Positions 16,700-26,081 of a stretch of 64,000 nucleotides of DNA are shown in pieces. The DNA comes from Lentisphaera profundi (GTDB taxonomy: Bacteria > Verrucomicrobiota > Lentisphaeria > Lentisphaerales > Lentisphaeraceae), in contig NZ_CP117812.1 in NCBI RefSeq assembly GCF_028728065.1, positions 1,860,001-1,924,000 of the forward strand. Reading direction: 5' to 3'. A program made the translations under genes and the position numbers. Every line of letters begins with the position of its first letter. Position 1 is the first letter of the stretch. Under the pieces are notes generated by a model. That model was not told the origin of the DNA. It saw nothing but the letters and a program-made list of their open reading frames with translations, and made no database searches.

Positions 16700-17084
16700 C
16701 CCCTCATACTTGTCCGAATACAGTAGTTTTGCTCATTTCTATACGTCTATAGAAGTTCACTTATTATTATATAGACTCAAATATTCCTATACTCTCGCGA
16801 TTCATTTTCATTAATGAACTCCTTAAAAATCCTCTCGCACATTAACTACTTCTGTCATAGTGTACATTTTTCTGGAAGTCAAATATCTACCAAATGGTGT
16901 TTTAAGGCATAAATGAAATTTTACTAATGAGTACAAGAAGTGCTTTTCTGACCTCAATAGACTCAATATTAGCCCTAATATGAATAATAAATGAATAACG
17001 GTAGTGCTTTTTAAGAATTACACATTATTATATCCCTGCACAATATTTCGTGCGTTTTTAATTAAAATATATATGGATTCTATT
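16700..17084. other. Chromosomal spacer and cold-shock gene leader
   Basis: No gene seen. This DNA lay directly after the tRNA before integration. The last 100-150 bases probably form the long 5' untranslated leader typical of cold-shock genes. No tmRNA-like structure was recognised although smpB lies just across the element. Confidence 0.5.
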
Positions 17085-17288
17085 ATGGAAACTGGTACAG
17101 TTAAGTGGTTCGCGGATGATAAAGGCTTTGGTTTTATAACACCTGATAGCGGAGACAAAGATCTTTTTGTACACCACACTGAAATTCAAACAAGTGGTTT
17201 TAAGACATTGGCTGAAGGCCAAAAAGTTGAGTTTGAAGTTGGACAAGGTCAAAAAGGCCCATGTGCAACTAACGTAAACCCACAGTAA
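17085..17288 (+). CDS. Cold-shock domain protein
   Basis: The start METGTVKWF gives 67 residues, the normal size; longer starts at 17073 or 17004 add residues not found in the family. RNP1 is DKGFGFIT (residues about 13-20) and RNP2 is DLFVHH. The single beta-barrel OB fold binds single-stranded RNA or DNA and acts as an RNA chaperone. Expression is probably controlled through the long AT-rich leader, as for CspA. No strong ribosome-binding site is visible. Confidence 0.95.
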   Translation: METGTVKWFADDKGFGFITPDSGDKDLFVHHTEIQTSGFKTLAEGQKVEFEVGQGQKGPCATNVNPQ

Positions 17289-17336
17289 AAAGTTTTTGAG
17301 CATCTCTTCTAGGGATGCTTCAACAAACGATTGATC

Positions 17337-17402
17337 GGACGCCGAAACGGATAATAGCTTGTTTATTCAAGCTTATATACTTAACATTCGGCGTCCTTCA
17401 TT
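17337..17402 (+). ncRNA. Structured RNA element or large terminator after the cold-shock gene
   Basis: A perfect 10-bp stem GGACGCCGAA (17337-17346) pairs with TTCGGCGTCC (17387-17396). The enclosed 40 nt hold a second hairpin (AGCTTG-tttatt-CAAGCT, 17356-17373). TTCATTTTTT follows. It may be the transcription terminator of the cold-shock gene or the 3' end of a small RNA. Confidence 0.45.
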
Positions 17403-17493
17403 TTTTATAAATATAGTTGGCACATTGATTCACCCACAGGTGCACACGTCATGTCCTCCAATAAATTATTCAATACTAATATACGAGAACTCA

Positions 17494-17646
17494 ATGGCCA
17501 AGCCCAATTACGCATTTGAAAAAAGACAGAAAGACCTTGCTAAAAAGCAAAAGAAAGAAGAAAAACGTCTGAAAAAATTAGCTGCCCGTAATGACAAAGC
17601 TAATGGCGAAACAAGCCCTTCTGAAGACACACCACAAGAAGATTAG
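17494..17646 (+). CDS. Small basic charged protein
   Basis: 50 residues starting MAKPNYAFEKRQKDLAKKQK; an upstream start at 17359 would add an unrelated leader and overlaps the structured RNA. It is almost entirely Lys/Glu/Arg with a coiled-coil helix and an acidic tail. Very similar short proteins (MAKPNY-FEKRQ...) are annotated as hypothetical in many bacteria, which supports it being real. Function unknown; possibly nucleic-acid binding. Confidence 0.7.
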   Translation: MAKPNYAFEKRQKDLAKKQKKEEKRLKKLAARNDKANGETSPSEDTPQED

Positions 17647-17875
17647 AGTCGAATTCCATTCCTCTCATAAGCAAAGTCATTCGACTTAGCTACACAAATA
17701 ACACATACCCTCAGCACCCTATTATTTAATAATAGAATTAAAACATCTAACATTTATTAAATAATATTCTATTTCGCACGCTTATAAGCCTCATTTAAAA
17801 CTGAACTTAAATAAGCGTCGCTACGAATGACCCTATTTCATAGTTGGTCCCCTGCTACACATCTACATAATTAGA

Positions 17876-20800
17876 TTACTTCAGCAAACGTAAAAGCTCA
17901 TCGGCACTCATTTTTGAAGCCGTATCTTGCCCGCCTAATAAAAAATCGGCAAACTCTCGCTTACTTCCATGCAAATCAAGAATCTTTTCCTCTATACTCC
18001 CTTCACTAATTAAACGATAAACCGTGACGGCCTTATCCTGACCAATTCTATGGACCCGATCAGTGGCCTGATCTTCCACAGCCGGATTCCACCAAGGATC
18101 CATATGAATCACATAATTAGCTGCCGTTAAATTAAGACCAAAACCCCCTGCTTTTAAGCTAATCAAAAAAATCGGTACATCCCCTTGCTGAAAATCATTC
18201 ACTAAGCCTTGGCGTTTTTTTGCAGGCGTCGATCCATCTAAACGCAGATATTCACAAGACTCTTGATCCAAAGCTTTTTGGACAATATCCAAAAAACTTG
18301 TGAATTGAGAAAAAACTAAAGCCCTATTCCCCGAAGCTTTGATCTCTTCCACCAATGCCAATAAACGATTAACCTTGGCACTATTTGCCTTAAATTGCTT
18401 ATCTAATAAACCTGGACTACAAGCAGCCTGTCGCAAACGCGTTATTTCTTCCAAAATAAAGAACTTATCTTGCCCATCCCTCCCACGCTTACCCAAGCGT
18501 TCAGCAGCACGAGCGCGCAAGCCATTATAAATAGCCTGCTCTTCATCCCCCATCTTAATCCTAAGATTAACGTCCGTCCTCTCAGGTAAATCCTTAAGGA
18601 CATCCTTCTTCATTCTTCGTAAAATAAATGGCTGTACTCGCCTACGAAGACGATCCCCTAAACCGCCCATTGCATGGGTCATACCACCGGAATTAACTTC
18701 TTTACCAAAACTTCGCTGATTCCCTAAATAACCTGGATTAAGAAAATCAAATAAAGCCCAAATTTCACCCGGATGATTCTCAACTGGAGTACCCGTGGTC
18801 GCTATTTTGAATTTCGCGGACAAGGCACGCGCAGCCTTGGATCTGCCGCTCATGGGGTTTTTTATTGCTTGAGCCTCATCTAATACTAAACCATTCCACT
18901 GTACATCTTTAAGCTTATCTAAATCCCTTTGCAACATTGTGTACGAACAAAGTAAGATATCGAAATCACCCAGCCCTTCAATGATCGACGCATTGAGAGA
19001 CGATTCATAAATCCTACTTTTTAACTGAGGGGCAAAACGCGTAATCTCCTCCTCCCAATTACTACAAACGGAAGTCGGCGCGACAACTAAGCTAGGACCC
19101 GATTTTGCACGCGCTAGGAGCACACCTAAGGCTTGCATCGTCTTCCCCAAGCCCATATCATCCGCCAGACATGCACCCGCACCCCAAGCTGCCATACGAC
19201 TAAGCCACTGAAAACCCTCCAATTGATAAGTTCTCAATTCGGCATTCAGACCCTCAGGAAGAGGGACATCATGCTTAAATATTTTCCGAAGATTTCGTAA
19301 GTCGACATCCCAGTGCTGAGGTAATACCACATCTGGCATTGTATTAATTGCTTGAGCAATTTCACTTTGACCTAGCCGAGAAAAACCTAAGGCTCCATTA
19401 TATTCCCCTAAATTAGCTTTCAGAATCTGAATCTGATCCTTAAGCTGGCTACTTAATTTCACAAATCTTTCATCGCTTAGCTTTACATAAGCGCCATCTT
19501 TAGACAAATTTTCAAAGAGCTCGGCGAAGTGCATAGCCTGACCATCGAACTCCGCTTCACCCGAAAGCTTAAACCAATCGCTATCCTTTTCGATTTTAAC
19601 CGACATCCGCCCAGTTAGCTGCTTAACACTCCATGATTTCTTTGGCCAAAAGATTTCAATTTCTTTTTCATGCAAAGCCATCAAGAAATCTAGCGACTGC
19701 TGCTGATCGTAAATTGATAAAAATCCATCCTCCTCTAAATCAGGTAAGTCTGGAATCATAGTCATTATATTTTTTAAATTCAGCCGCTCTTGATCTACAT
19801 CGCGTAAACACTGCTTGCCATCTTTCCAAATAACCACAGCTCCTTCACCAGGAGTAAACTCAGGAGTTCCAGATCCAAAAACAGGAACACGTAAGCGAAA
19901 ATTAATTCCCTCATCTTCTACCATAGGCTCGGCAATAACACGAATATCACAGAATGATTCCATTAGTTGCCCGGCATTGGTATTTTCATCTCTCCAATTA
20001 CTCATAACTGGCATGTACTGACTTACCCGAGGCAATAAACCCCTAATTCGCGATCCTTGACTTTTAGGAATCTTCAAACCCTCATGGGTCACATACTGCT
20101 GAAGCTCTTCAAAACATTCTGGAAAACGATAATACTTATATTTATACGCATCCGTTCTTTTCAAAATCACATTGCTCTTATACTCATCAGGCAAATCTAA
20201 AATAAAGAAATCATCACTCTCATCTAAACAAATCCCCCCCTCTTCGACCTCAAGACTTACTTGAGCATCTAGGTCATATAGATCATAAAGCAAAGGATGC
20301 TTGGCTACTAATTCTAAAACCTCATTCCCACTCCACTCAACATAACTCCCCGTTTGATAAACGACTTTTGCAAGAATCTGCTTATCAAGCTCACTTAAAT
20401 AAGTTTTATTTTGGACTTTATCAAAACTAATCTGCTTGCCTTTGAGCCAACCTGACTTGCCCTGTTTTTGTTCAAAAGGACGTAAATCCCAGCCCGCTTC
20501 ATTCAAAGTAAAACGCCAAATCAAGCGACTTTGTTCTTCAGGAGAAAAAAACTTTTCAATAAAATCTAAACCGCTTTCCCAAGCTTCTTTAATCTCCAAA
20601 AAGGACACAAAGGAAGGAAATGGTAATTGAGCTTCTAAAGATGCCAATTCATTTTCGTTTATGCGAAAACCTGCAAGTTGAAACAAGGAGAGCCACTCAC
20701 GGTAAAGCAAACGATTATCACGATCATTTAATGCCGCTGCCCAACAGAAGTCTTCATCTGAACCTACGAGTTTTCTCTTTTCCATAAAAAGCCGCAAAGC

Positions 20801-21802
20801 CTTATAGTAATTAAGCTCCACCCCTCGCAACATAACTTCACGAGAAGGCGGGAATTGAGCCGTTTCCCGGTATTCATTAAGATGTAACAAGGCCTGTTTT
20901 TGTGAATTTTTCATTTGTCGAGACTCTAGGATTTTGCGGTCTCCGCGAGCCCCACTTAAGGCTAGACAACGAAGATAAATCTCATCTAAATAAGAAGGGA
21001 AATAACTCCACTTATCTAATTTTTCCTTTGCCAAACGACTTAAACCTCTGGACGCTTCACGATAATCACCTTTAAAAAAACAATCCAATGCTTTAGCCAA
21101 ATCAGCGGCACAAGCCTGCTCCCAACAAGAAACCAAATCCCTTAATTGATGAAACTCATTTTCGTGAAGATACTTAGCCATGAGATAAACATTTTGTAAG
21201 TCCACATCTCGTGCGATCCACGACTTAAATTCTTCACTGTAATCTCGCGGGAGATGTCCCGTAAAAAAATCATCTGCCATCATTTCATACCAAAAATCTT
21301 TGAGTAAGCCTGGATTAATCTTCGCCGTATAATCAAAACCTTCACACTGAGGTTTTATTAGTGTCTTTGAGTAAAAATTAACCCCTCTTCTCATCTCTTT
21401 ACTTGGCTGGCCCGAAAGATAGAAATAACGAAGATATAGTCGCTTCTCTGCAATATCCCAAGCTCTAATGGATCCCAAGTGAGGTCCTATGCACGTTAGA
21501 TAAAAATCTTCTAAGCTCTTCTCCTCAAGCATTTCCATAAGCACCTCTTTTTGAAAGAGACTAGAAAAGTTATTTGAAAAAGAAAATACATCAATTTCCA
21601 ATTCTCGCAGAAGCTTAATCTCATCTTTGATTAAATCAGTCCCTAAGACACAAGAAAAATCTATTTGCGTATCCCGCAAAATCTTGGCTATATGAAAGGG
21701 TGTAAAGTACTGGGGTGCCATTGCAAAAAGTTTAATGATATAAACTTGAAGCTGAGTGAGGCTCATTTTATAAACAAGCCATTTTTCACCCGAAGTTTTC
21801 AT
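17876..21802 (-). CDS. SNF2-family DEAD/DEAH-box helicase
   Basis: 1308 residues. The last 450 contain a complete SNF2 motor: Walker A in LADDMGLGKTMQALGVL (near residue 880), DEAQ in LVLDEAQAIKNP (near 975), STGTPVENHP-like motif III, and the second RecA domain ending with HRIGQDKAVTVYRL. The N-terminal 850 residues have no recognisable domain except a helical and strand mix common to long bacterial SNF2 proteins. It probably translocates on double-stranded DNA to remodel or displace proteins such as RNA polymerase. The ATG overlaps the stop of the upstream gene (ATGA), so translation is coupled in an operon with rsmD. Confidence 0.93.
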   Translation of the reverse strand: MKTSGEKWLVYKMSLTQLQVYIIKLFAMAPQYFTPFHIAKILRDTQIDFSCVLGTDLIKDEIKLLRELEIDVFSFSNNFSSLFQKEVLMEMLEEKSLEDFYLTCIGPHLGSIRAWDIAEKRLYLRYFYLSGQPSKEMRRGVNFYSKTLIKPQCEGFDYTAKINPGLLKDFWYEMMADDFFTGHLPRDYSEEFKSWIARDVDLQNVYLMAKYLHENEFHQLRDLVSCWEQACAADLAKALDCFFKGDYREASRGLSRLAKEKLDKWSYFPSYLDEIYLRCLALSGARGDRKILESRQMKNSQKQALLHLNEYRETAQFPPSREVMLRGVELNYYKALRLFMEKRKLVGSDEDFCWAAALNDRDNRLLYREWLSLFQLAGFRINENELASLEAQLPFPSFVSFLEIKEAWESGLDFIEKFFSPEEQSRLIWRFTLNEAGWDLRPFEQKQGKSGWLKGKQISFDKVQNKTYLSELDKQILAKVVYQTGSYVEWSGNEVLELVAKHPLLYDLYDLDAQVSLEVEEGGICLDESDDFFILDLPDEYKSNVILKRTDAYKYKYYRFPECFEELQQYVTHEGLKIPKSQGSRIRGLLPRVSQYMPVMSNWRDENTNAGQLMESFCDIRVIAEPMVEDEGINFRLRVPVFGSGTPEFTPGEGAVVIWKDGKQCLRDVDQERLNLKNIMTMIPDLPDLEEDGFLSIYDQQQSLDFLMALHEKEIEIFWPKKSWSVKQLTGRMSVKIEKDSDWFKLSGEAEFDGQAMHFAELFENLSKDGAYVKLSDERFVKLSSQLKDQIQILKANLGEYNGALGFSRLGQSEIAQAINTMPDVVLPQHWDVDLRNLRKIFKHDVPLPEGLNAELRTYQLEGFQWLSRMAAWGAGACLADDMGLGKTMQALGVLLARAKSGPSLVVAPTSVCSNWEEEITRFAPQLKSRIYESSLNASIIEGLGDFDILLCSYTMLQRDLDKLKDVQWNGLVLDEAQAIKNPMSGRSKAARALSAKFKIATTGTPVENHPGEIWALFDFLNPGYLGNQRSFGKEVNSGGMTHAMGGLGDRLRRRVQPFILRRMKKDVLKDLPERTDVNLRIKMGDEEQAIYNGLRARAAERLGKRGRDGQDKFFILEEITRLRQAACSPGLLDKQFKANSAKVNRLLALVEEIKASGNRALVFSQFTSFLDIVQKALDQESCEYLRLDGSTPAKKRQGLVNDFQQGDVPIFLISLKAGGFGLNLTAANYVIHMDPWWNPAVEDQATDRVHRIGQDKAVTVYRLISEGSIEEKILDLHGSKREFADFLLGGQDTASKMSADELLRLLK

Positions 21803-22419
21803 TTTTTTAATGTTCGTAACTTAGTGAGGTGGCCTATCATCTGGTCATGTATTTGACGAAGGTGCCCCATCATAGCTACGGTAATAGTCAAATATCGTTT
21901 ATTGTGTTCACCTAGCCTCTCCATTAAACCCAAAGCATCATTTAGGTTTTGCAACCCGCGCTTTCCTGCTGAAATAAATGACGCCGGTAGATCGTACTTA
22001 CCATCGGCTAAGGATCCCTGATAATAGGCCAAAGACCTTCCTAAATGAAAAATGATCTTGACTCCAAAGTCGCGATCTTCTTTTAGCAACAAGGTAGAAA
22101 AAATATTACACCAACCCACAGAAACCTGTCTTAATAAGAGGTAAGACTTATCCCTTTCATAAAAGTACGCTGGCGTATTCATCTCTATGGGGTCAAAAGG
22201 CTCACTTTCTATATCAAAATCAAGGTCATCTTCCTCCATTCCTGGCAACTGGAACTCTTCTAATTGCTCCATAATATAAGCATCCGCATCAGTAATTTCA
22301 CCAAATTCGCTAAACAGCTTCATATACTTATTTGCATATAAATCTGACTGACGCATGACACGCTCCCAATCAAACTCATCCCAACCATCATTTGGCTGTA
22401 TACTATCCACGAGAATCAA
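21799..22419 (-). CDS. Unrecognised protein in the rsmD-SNF2 operon
   Basis: 206 residues. It is acidic in the N-terminal half (MEEDDLDFDIESEPFDPIEM), then helical with a hydrophobic core (LLLRQVSVGWCNIFSTLLL, KIIFHLGRSLAYYQGSL). No signal peptide or membrane segment. It overlaps rsmD by 17 bp and the helicase gene by 3 bp, so the three are translationally coupled. The helical second half may be a bundle that partners the helicase; this is inference from context. Confidence 0.75.
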   Translation of the reverse strand: MILVDSIQPNDGWDEFDWERVMRQSDLYANKYMKLFSEFGEITDADAYIMEQLEEFQLPGMEEDDLDFDIESEPFDPIEMNTPAYFYERDKSYLLLRQVSVGWCNIFSTLLLKEDRDFGVKIIFHLGRSLAYYQGSLADGKYDLPASFISAGKRGLQNLNDALGLMERLGEHNKRYLTITVAMMGHLRQIHDQMIGHLTKLRTLKK

Positions 22420-22969
22420 CTCGCGTAAAAAATGAAAAACTAGTGGGTCTACAATGCTTCACTTTCACCTGTTTCCACCTATCTGATATCAATTGACTTA
22501 TTGTTAAATGCTCAATCACCAAAAAACTCTCTCCATGACCCGCTTTAACTAATTGCTCACTCTCTATAAGTTCTTTAGCTAATTCACTGTCCTCGCCATA
22601 AGGCGGGTCGCTGATAAAAACATCTACCTCATTAGATATATTCATTAATGCTTGCCGCCAGTCACTATTAAGAAACACCACCTCTCCACATTCTGCTCGC
22701 ATGGATTTCTTAACTTTCTCATAATTATTCTCAATGACCCGCATAGTATGACGATCATTTTCAATAAAATAAACTTTTTTAGCTCCTCGAGAAAGCGCCT
22801 CAAGACCCAATGCTCCTGAACCGGCAAAAACATCCACTACCACATCACCCTGGAGACAACCTATCATATTAAATAGAGTTTCTTTCAAACGATCCGTTGT
22901 AGGACGAGTGGCAGGATTATCTCCTGCTTCCAGACGAATACCCCTTGCTGCCCCACCTATTATTCTCAT
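22403..22969 (-). CDS. rsmD: 16S rRNA (guanine966-N2)-methyltransferase RsmD
   Basis: 188 residues. It starts MRIIGGAARGIRLEA and has the RP-T-D-R-KE-T-LFN block (RPTTDRLKETLFNMIG), the SAM-binding VVDVFAGSGALGLEALSRGA, and the catalytic DPPYG motif. It methylates G966 of 16S rRNA during 30S assembly. It overlaps the zinc-ribbon gene upstream by one base and the next gene by 17. Confidence 0.96.
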   Translation of the reverse strand: MRIIGGAARGIRLEAGDNPATRPTTDRLKETLFNMIGCLQGDVVVDVFAGSGALGLEALSRGAKKVYFIENDRHTMRVIENNYEKVKKSMRAECGEVVFLNSDWRQALMNISNEVDVFISDPPYGEDSELAKELIESEQLVKAGHGESFLVIEHLTISQLISDRWKQVKVKHCRPTSFSFFTRVDSRG

Positions 22970-23211
22970 TATATTTTCGTCCTATCTGTAACGTGATTTA
23001 AATCATCGCACTGAGGACAGCGTGACATTGTCTCATAACGAGATATCAGATGAATATGCGAACAACTTTTACATCGACAAAGACGCTCCATAGAAAGATC
23101 TGATTTGGGCTTAGCTCGCTTAACTTCATTATAAATCCATAAGCCAGCTAATATCGCTACGATTAAGATGCAATATATAAGGAGGATATCTTCTGCATTA
23201 ATTTGAAACAT
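22969..23211 (-). CDS. Membrane-anchored zinc-ribbon protein
   Basis: 80 residues. One N-terminal membrane helix (LLIYCILIVAILAGLWIY) is followed by CRCKSCSHIH and CPQCDD, a four-cysteine zinc ribbon facing the cytoplasm. Family not recognised. It is the first gene of the rsmD operon; its stop overlaps the rsmD start. Confidence 0.75.
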   Translation of the reverse strand: MFQINAEDILLIYCILIVAILAGLWIYNEVKRAKPKSDLSMERLCRCKSCSHIHLISRYETMSRCPQCDDLNHVTDRTKI

Positions 23212-23554
23212 TTATGGCTCTCTAAAATTTGCTGCAATATGCCTTTACTTTGCTCTCTGACAAGTGTTTTGAATTTCATAAGAGCTTTCTTTCGCTCTTT
23301 TACTTATCGATTCTAAATTTTCTTGCTTAAAATCATTTCGCTATCGATGCCCCCTATAAGATGATTTCAACTATAACTTAGTACACACAAGCTCTTGCAC
23401 CACTGAGTCACTCGCTTGATTCCCCTCTTTTTTACGCTAAATTTTGATTTAAATAAATTTAACAAAAAGAGTACGATTTATTGCACAGATACCGAAAAGC
23501 TGAACAAAAACGTAACTTTTTAGCACTTTTTCCAAAAAAAATACAATAAATCTA
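23212..23554. other. Divergent intergenic region
   Basis: Non-coding DNA between the leftward rsmD operon and the rightward porin gene. It contains an AGAGC-tttctttc-GCTCT hairpin near 23282-23301 followed by TTT. No gene is visible. Promoters for both directions should be here; only the porin one is recognisable. Confidence 0.5.
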
Positions 23555-23582
23555 TTGACCTCTTATTAAATCCACTTAGAAT
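23555..23582 (+). promoter_or_regulatory. Sigma70-type promoter of the porin gene
   Basis: TTGACC (23555-23560), 16-bp spacer, TAGAAT (23577-23582). Each hexamer matches the consensus at five of six positions. Transcription would start near 23590, about 35 bases before the ATG at 23624, and AAGGA lies about 10 bases before that ATG. Confidence 0.6.
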
Positions 23583-23623
23583 AGAATCACCCTAAACAAA
23601 CAACACTATAAGGAACATACGCA

Positions 23624-24406
23624 ATGACTAAAAAATTCATATTCGCACTACTCACAGCGTCATCTTTCGCCGCTATAGCTCAAGAAGAAGCTCCTGCAGC
23701 TGAAATGACAACATCAGAAGAGTCTGCACTTAGCCTTAATGCTACTATTGGATACACGAGCCGTTATGTATGGCGTGGTCTTACTTTTGGTAAAGAATCA
23801 GCACAAGCTGACATCTCAGCAACTTACGACGCTGGTGACATCGGTTCATTCAACCTAGGCCTATGGGGCACACTCGACCTTACTGATGAAGTCAACGACG
23901 AAGAACTCAACTTCACAGAAGTCGATATCTACGCTGGTTGGGAAAAATCTTTCGACATCATTACTCTTGGTGCTGGTGTAATCAACTACCAATTCCCTGG
24001 TGAAACTGGCTCTGGTAATGCTGCAACAACTGAAGTATATGCATCTGTTGCTCTTGACGTTATTCTTGCTCCATCAGTAACTGTCTACTACGATGTAGAA
24101 GAAGCTGATGGCGATGCTATCTATGTCAGTACTGGAATTGGTCACGATTTCGACCTCGGTTTCTCTACCCTTTCAGTAGGTGGTGCAATTGGTTGGGCAA
24201 ACAGCGATGGTGGCGACTTCCTTTATGGCTCAGGCGATGGCTTCACAGATGTTGCTGCAACTGTTTCACTCAACTTTGACTTAACTGAAAGTCTCAGTAT
24301 GTCACCTTTCGTATCTTATACTGCTCTTATCGAAGATGCTAAAGATGCAAATGGTAACGACAACGAAGAAATCTTCGGTGGTATTAACTTAAGCTACTCT
24401 TTCTAA
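23624..24406 (+). CDS. TorF-family putative porin
   Basis: 260 residues. A Sec signal (MTKKFIFALLTASSFAAIAQ) is followed by LNATIGYTSRYVWRGLTFGK, the hallmark start of the TorF/Gcw_chp outer-membrane family (PF09694). The rest alternates strands rich in Gly, Asp, Ser and aromatics and ends in an outer-membrane type terminal strand (FGGINLSYSF, final Phe). It probably forms a beta-barrel for solute passage; the substrate is unknown. A strong promoter and terminator suggest high expression as a single gene. Confidence 0.9.
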   Translation: MTKKFIFALLTASSFAAIAQEEAPAAEMTTSEESALSLNATIGYTSRYVWRGLTFGKESAQADISATYDAGDIGSFNLGLWGTLDLTDEVNDEELNFTEVDIYAGWEKSFDIITLGAGVINYQFPGETGSGNAATTEVYASVALDVILAPSVTVYYDVEEADGDAIYVSTGIGHDFDLGFSTLSVGGAIGWANSDGGDFLYGSGDGFTDVAATVSLNFDLTESLSMSPFVSYTALIEDAKDANGNDNEEIFGGINLSYSF

Positions 24407-24423
24407 TAGAAAGAATTACTTAT

Positions 24424-24454
24424 TAAAAAAGGCGGTCTTTTGACCGCCTTTTTT
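24424..24454. terminator. Bidirectional intrinsic terminator
   Basis: GGCGGTC-tttt-GACCGCC (24431-24448) is flanked by A6 on the left and T6 on the right, so it can stop transcription of both the rightward porin gene and the leftward protease gene. Confidence 0.92.
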
Positions 24455-24477
24455 ATTGCCTATATCAAGAGCTCCGA

Positions 24478-25329
24478 TTAATTAACTTCTTTCAATACCT
24501 TTAAAAGAAACTCCACTACGGCTGAATTTGGCACCGCAAAATTCAAACTATTCGTCTCAGGAATCTGAGCTGTATTCACGCCCACCCAACCACGCACTAA
24601 AGAAACTAAAGGCCCTCCTGAAGAGCCAGGGTTTATGGCTGCATCTGTTTGGAGATAAGAAATATTCTGAGCTTCTTCATTCATAAAACTAGATAAATCT
24701 CTATGCTGCTGAGAGACAATCCCCATTGTAACTGAATGACCAAAACCATAGGGATTACCTATCGCAATCACCAAGTCTCCTTCAAGGTCTCGATTAACAG
24801 AACACATCTCTAAATAAGGAAATGCTCCCTGGAAATTTTTTATCCTCAATAAAGCCAAGTCTTTACTAGGCTCTTCTGCTAAAACCTCCAATTCATAACG
24901 CTTACCCATAGAGTCAATGGCGGAAATAACCTCCCCATTGCGAACGACATGCTCATTAGAGATAATATAGCCATCTGGATGAATACAAAAACCAGACCCT
25001 AGGCTTTGCCCCTTAACGGCTACTTTCACTTTGGGACCCGGTAAAAAAGATGGTAACAAGTGCAGATTTTTTTGTGATTGACCATTTATAAACAAATTCA
25101 AAACGGCTCGTTTTGATTGACTTGCGATACGTGAAATATCATTCACTTGCAGCTTCTCTTTAAACTCATTACGAACTTTCAAAATATCTTGTAACTGCTT
25201 GCCCTTTAAAGACTGTGCTTCATCCCCTAAAAATACACCTGCTTTGATTGGCTGTTGATATTCACTCACACAGGAAGCTCCACTAAAAAGAACTCCTGCC
25301 ATAAAAATCTTTGTCCATAGATTCGACAT
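24478..25329 (-). CDS. Trypsin-like (HtrA-type) serine protease, lipoprotein
   Basis: 283 residues. The N-terminus has a hydrophobic signal ending SGASC, a probable lipidation cysteine. The catalytic triad is visible: His in ISNEHVVRNG, Asp in KDLALLRI, Ser in INPGSSGGPLVS. It has the HtrA/DegP layout but no PDZ domain after the catalytic domain, so it is not a full DegP. It is likely a periplasmic quality-control or processing protease. The unrelated protease at 47714 has the same domain type. Confidence 0.9.
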   Translation of the reverse strand: MSNLWTKIFMAGVLFSGASCVSEYQQPIKAGVFLGDEAQSLKGKQLQDILKVRNEFKEKLQVNDISRIASQSKRAVLNLFINGQSQKNLHLLPSFLPGPKVKVAVKGQSLGSGFCIHPDGYIISNEHVVRNGEVISAIDSMGKRYELEVLAEEPSKDLALLRIKNFQGAFPYLEMCSVNRDLEGDLVIAIGNPYGFGHSVTMGIVSQQHRDLSSFMNEEAQNISYLQTDAAINPGSSGGPLVSLVRGWVGVNTAQIPETNSLNFAVPNSAVVEFLLKVLKEVN

Positions 25330-25399
25330 TTATATATCTCCTAATTAAATTTATAGAATAAACCCTCATAGAAGGATTCTGTAAATCTATGGAATATAT

Positions 25400-26002
25400 T
25401 TATAGCTCTTTAATCTCTACCGAACCTCGTTGCGTTACTCCACTTGGCAAAGAATCAATTTTTATTAATTGCGGATTACGCATAGCAAAGTCACCCTGAT
25501 ATTCACCTAACAATACTTTTATAAAGGTCGGTAAGTCACTTGTTTTCTTACGTACAGTAAAGTAACAAACATGCTCTTTCCATTCAGGAGAAAAATCTGT
25601 ACGCGAAGCCATTAGCCCCAAATTCTGTCCTTTCTGCTCTTTCTTAGATTTGACTTTCTTTTTCTTTTGTTTCCCTCCAAAAATATCCCCATAAGTACCA
25701 TACCCATAAGTTATCACGCCTTCGCCCTTTGTTTTCACCTCAACTGTAAACATATATTTCTCGCCTTCCTCAAGCTCCAATTGATGATAAAGCGCTAGAT
25801 AAGTTTTAGCAGAAGATGCTGGCGTAAAAAAAGAAAAAATACCTTTTTTATACGTCTCTTTCACACTCTTATATTCTTTTGATTTTCGTAAAAACCAATT
25901 ATCCTCGGCTTTCTTAAAAGCGGGATCAGAAATCAAATTAGCTGTTCCTGCCTCTAATATCACAGCAGAAAAAATTAAAATAATCATATACAGTTTACAC
26001 AT
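25400..26002 (-). CDS. Exported protein, possible carbohydrate-binding jelly-roll
   Basis: 200 residues with a signal peptide (MIILIFSAVILEAGTA). The mature part begins NLISDPAFKKAEDNWFL, continues with LALYHQLELEEGEKYMFTVE and ends with an aromatic, strand-rich half. That order resembles the single CBM_4_9-type jelly-roll modules many exported proteins of this group carry, but the match is by eye only. A Lys-rich stretch (KQKKKKVKSKKEQKG) is inserted in the middle. It lies 70 bp upstream of the protease gene in the same direction. Confidence 0.55.
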   Translation of the reverse strand: MCKLYMIILIFSAVILEAGTANLISDPAFKKAEDNWFLRKSKEYKSVKETYKKGIFSFFTPASSAKTYLALYHQLELEEGEKYMFTVEVKTKGEGVITYGYGTYGDIFGGKQKKKKVKSKKEQKGQNLGLMASRTDFSPEWKEHVCYFTVRKKTSDLPTFIKVLLGEYQGDFAMRNPQLIKIDSLPSGVTQRGSVEIKEL

Positions 26003-26081
26003 AGCGCAATCATCCTTTATAGTTAGTAATTAAACACCACTACGTTTCATCTACCCCAAATCTAACAAATAAAAACTTACC

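Noticed and set aside
16700-17084. tmRNA gene near smpB
   Set aside because: No tRNA-Ala-like ends or tag-peptide frame could be found between the element and the cold-shock gene.
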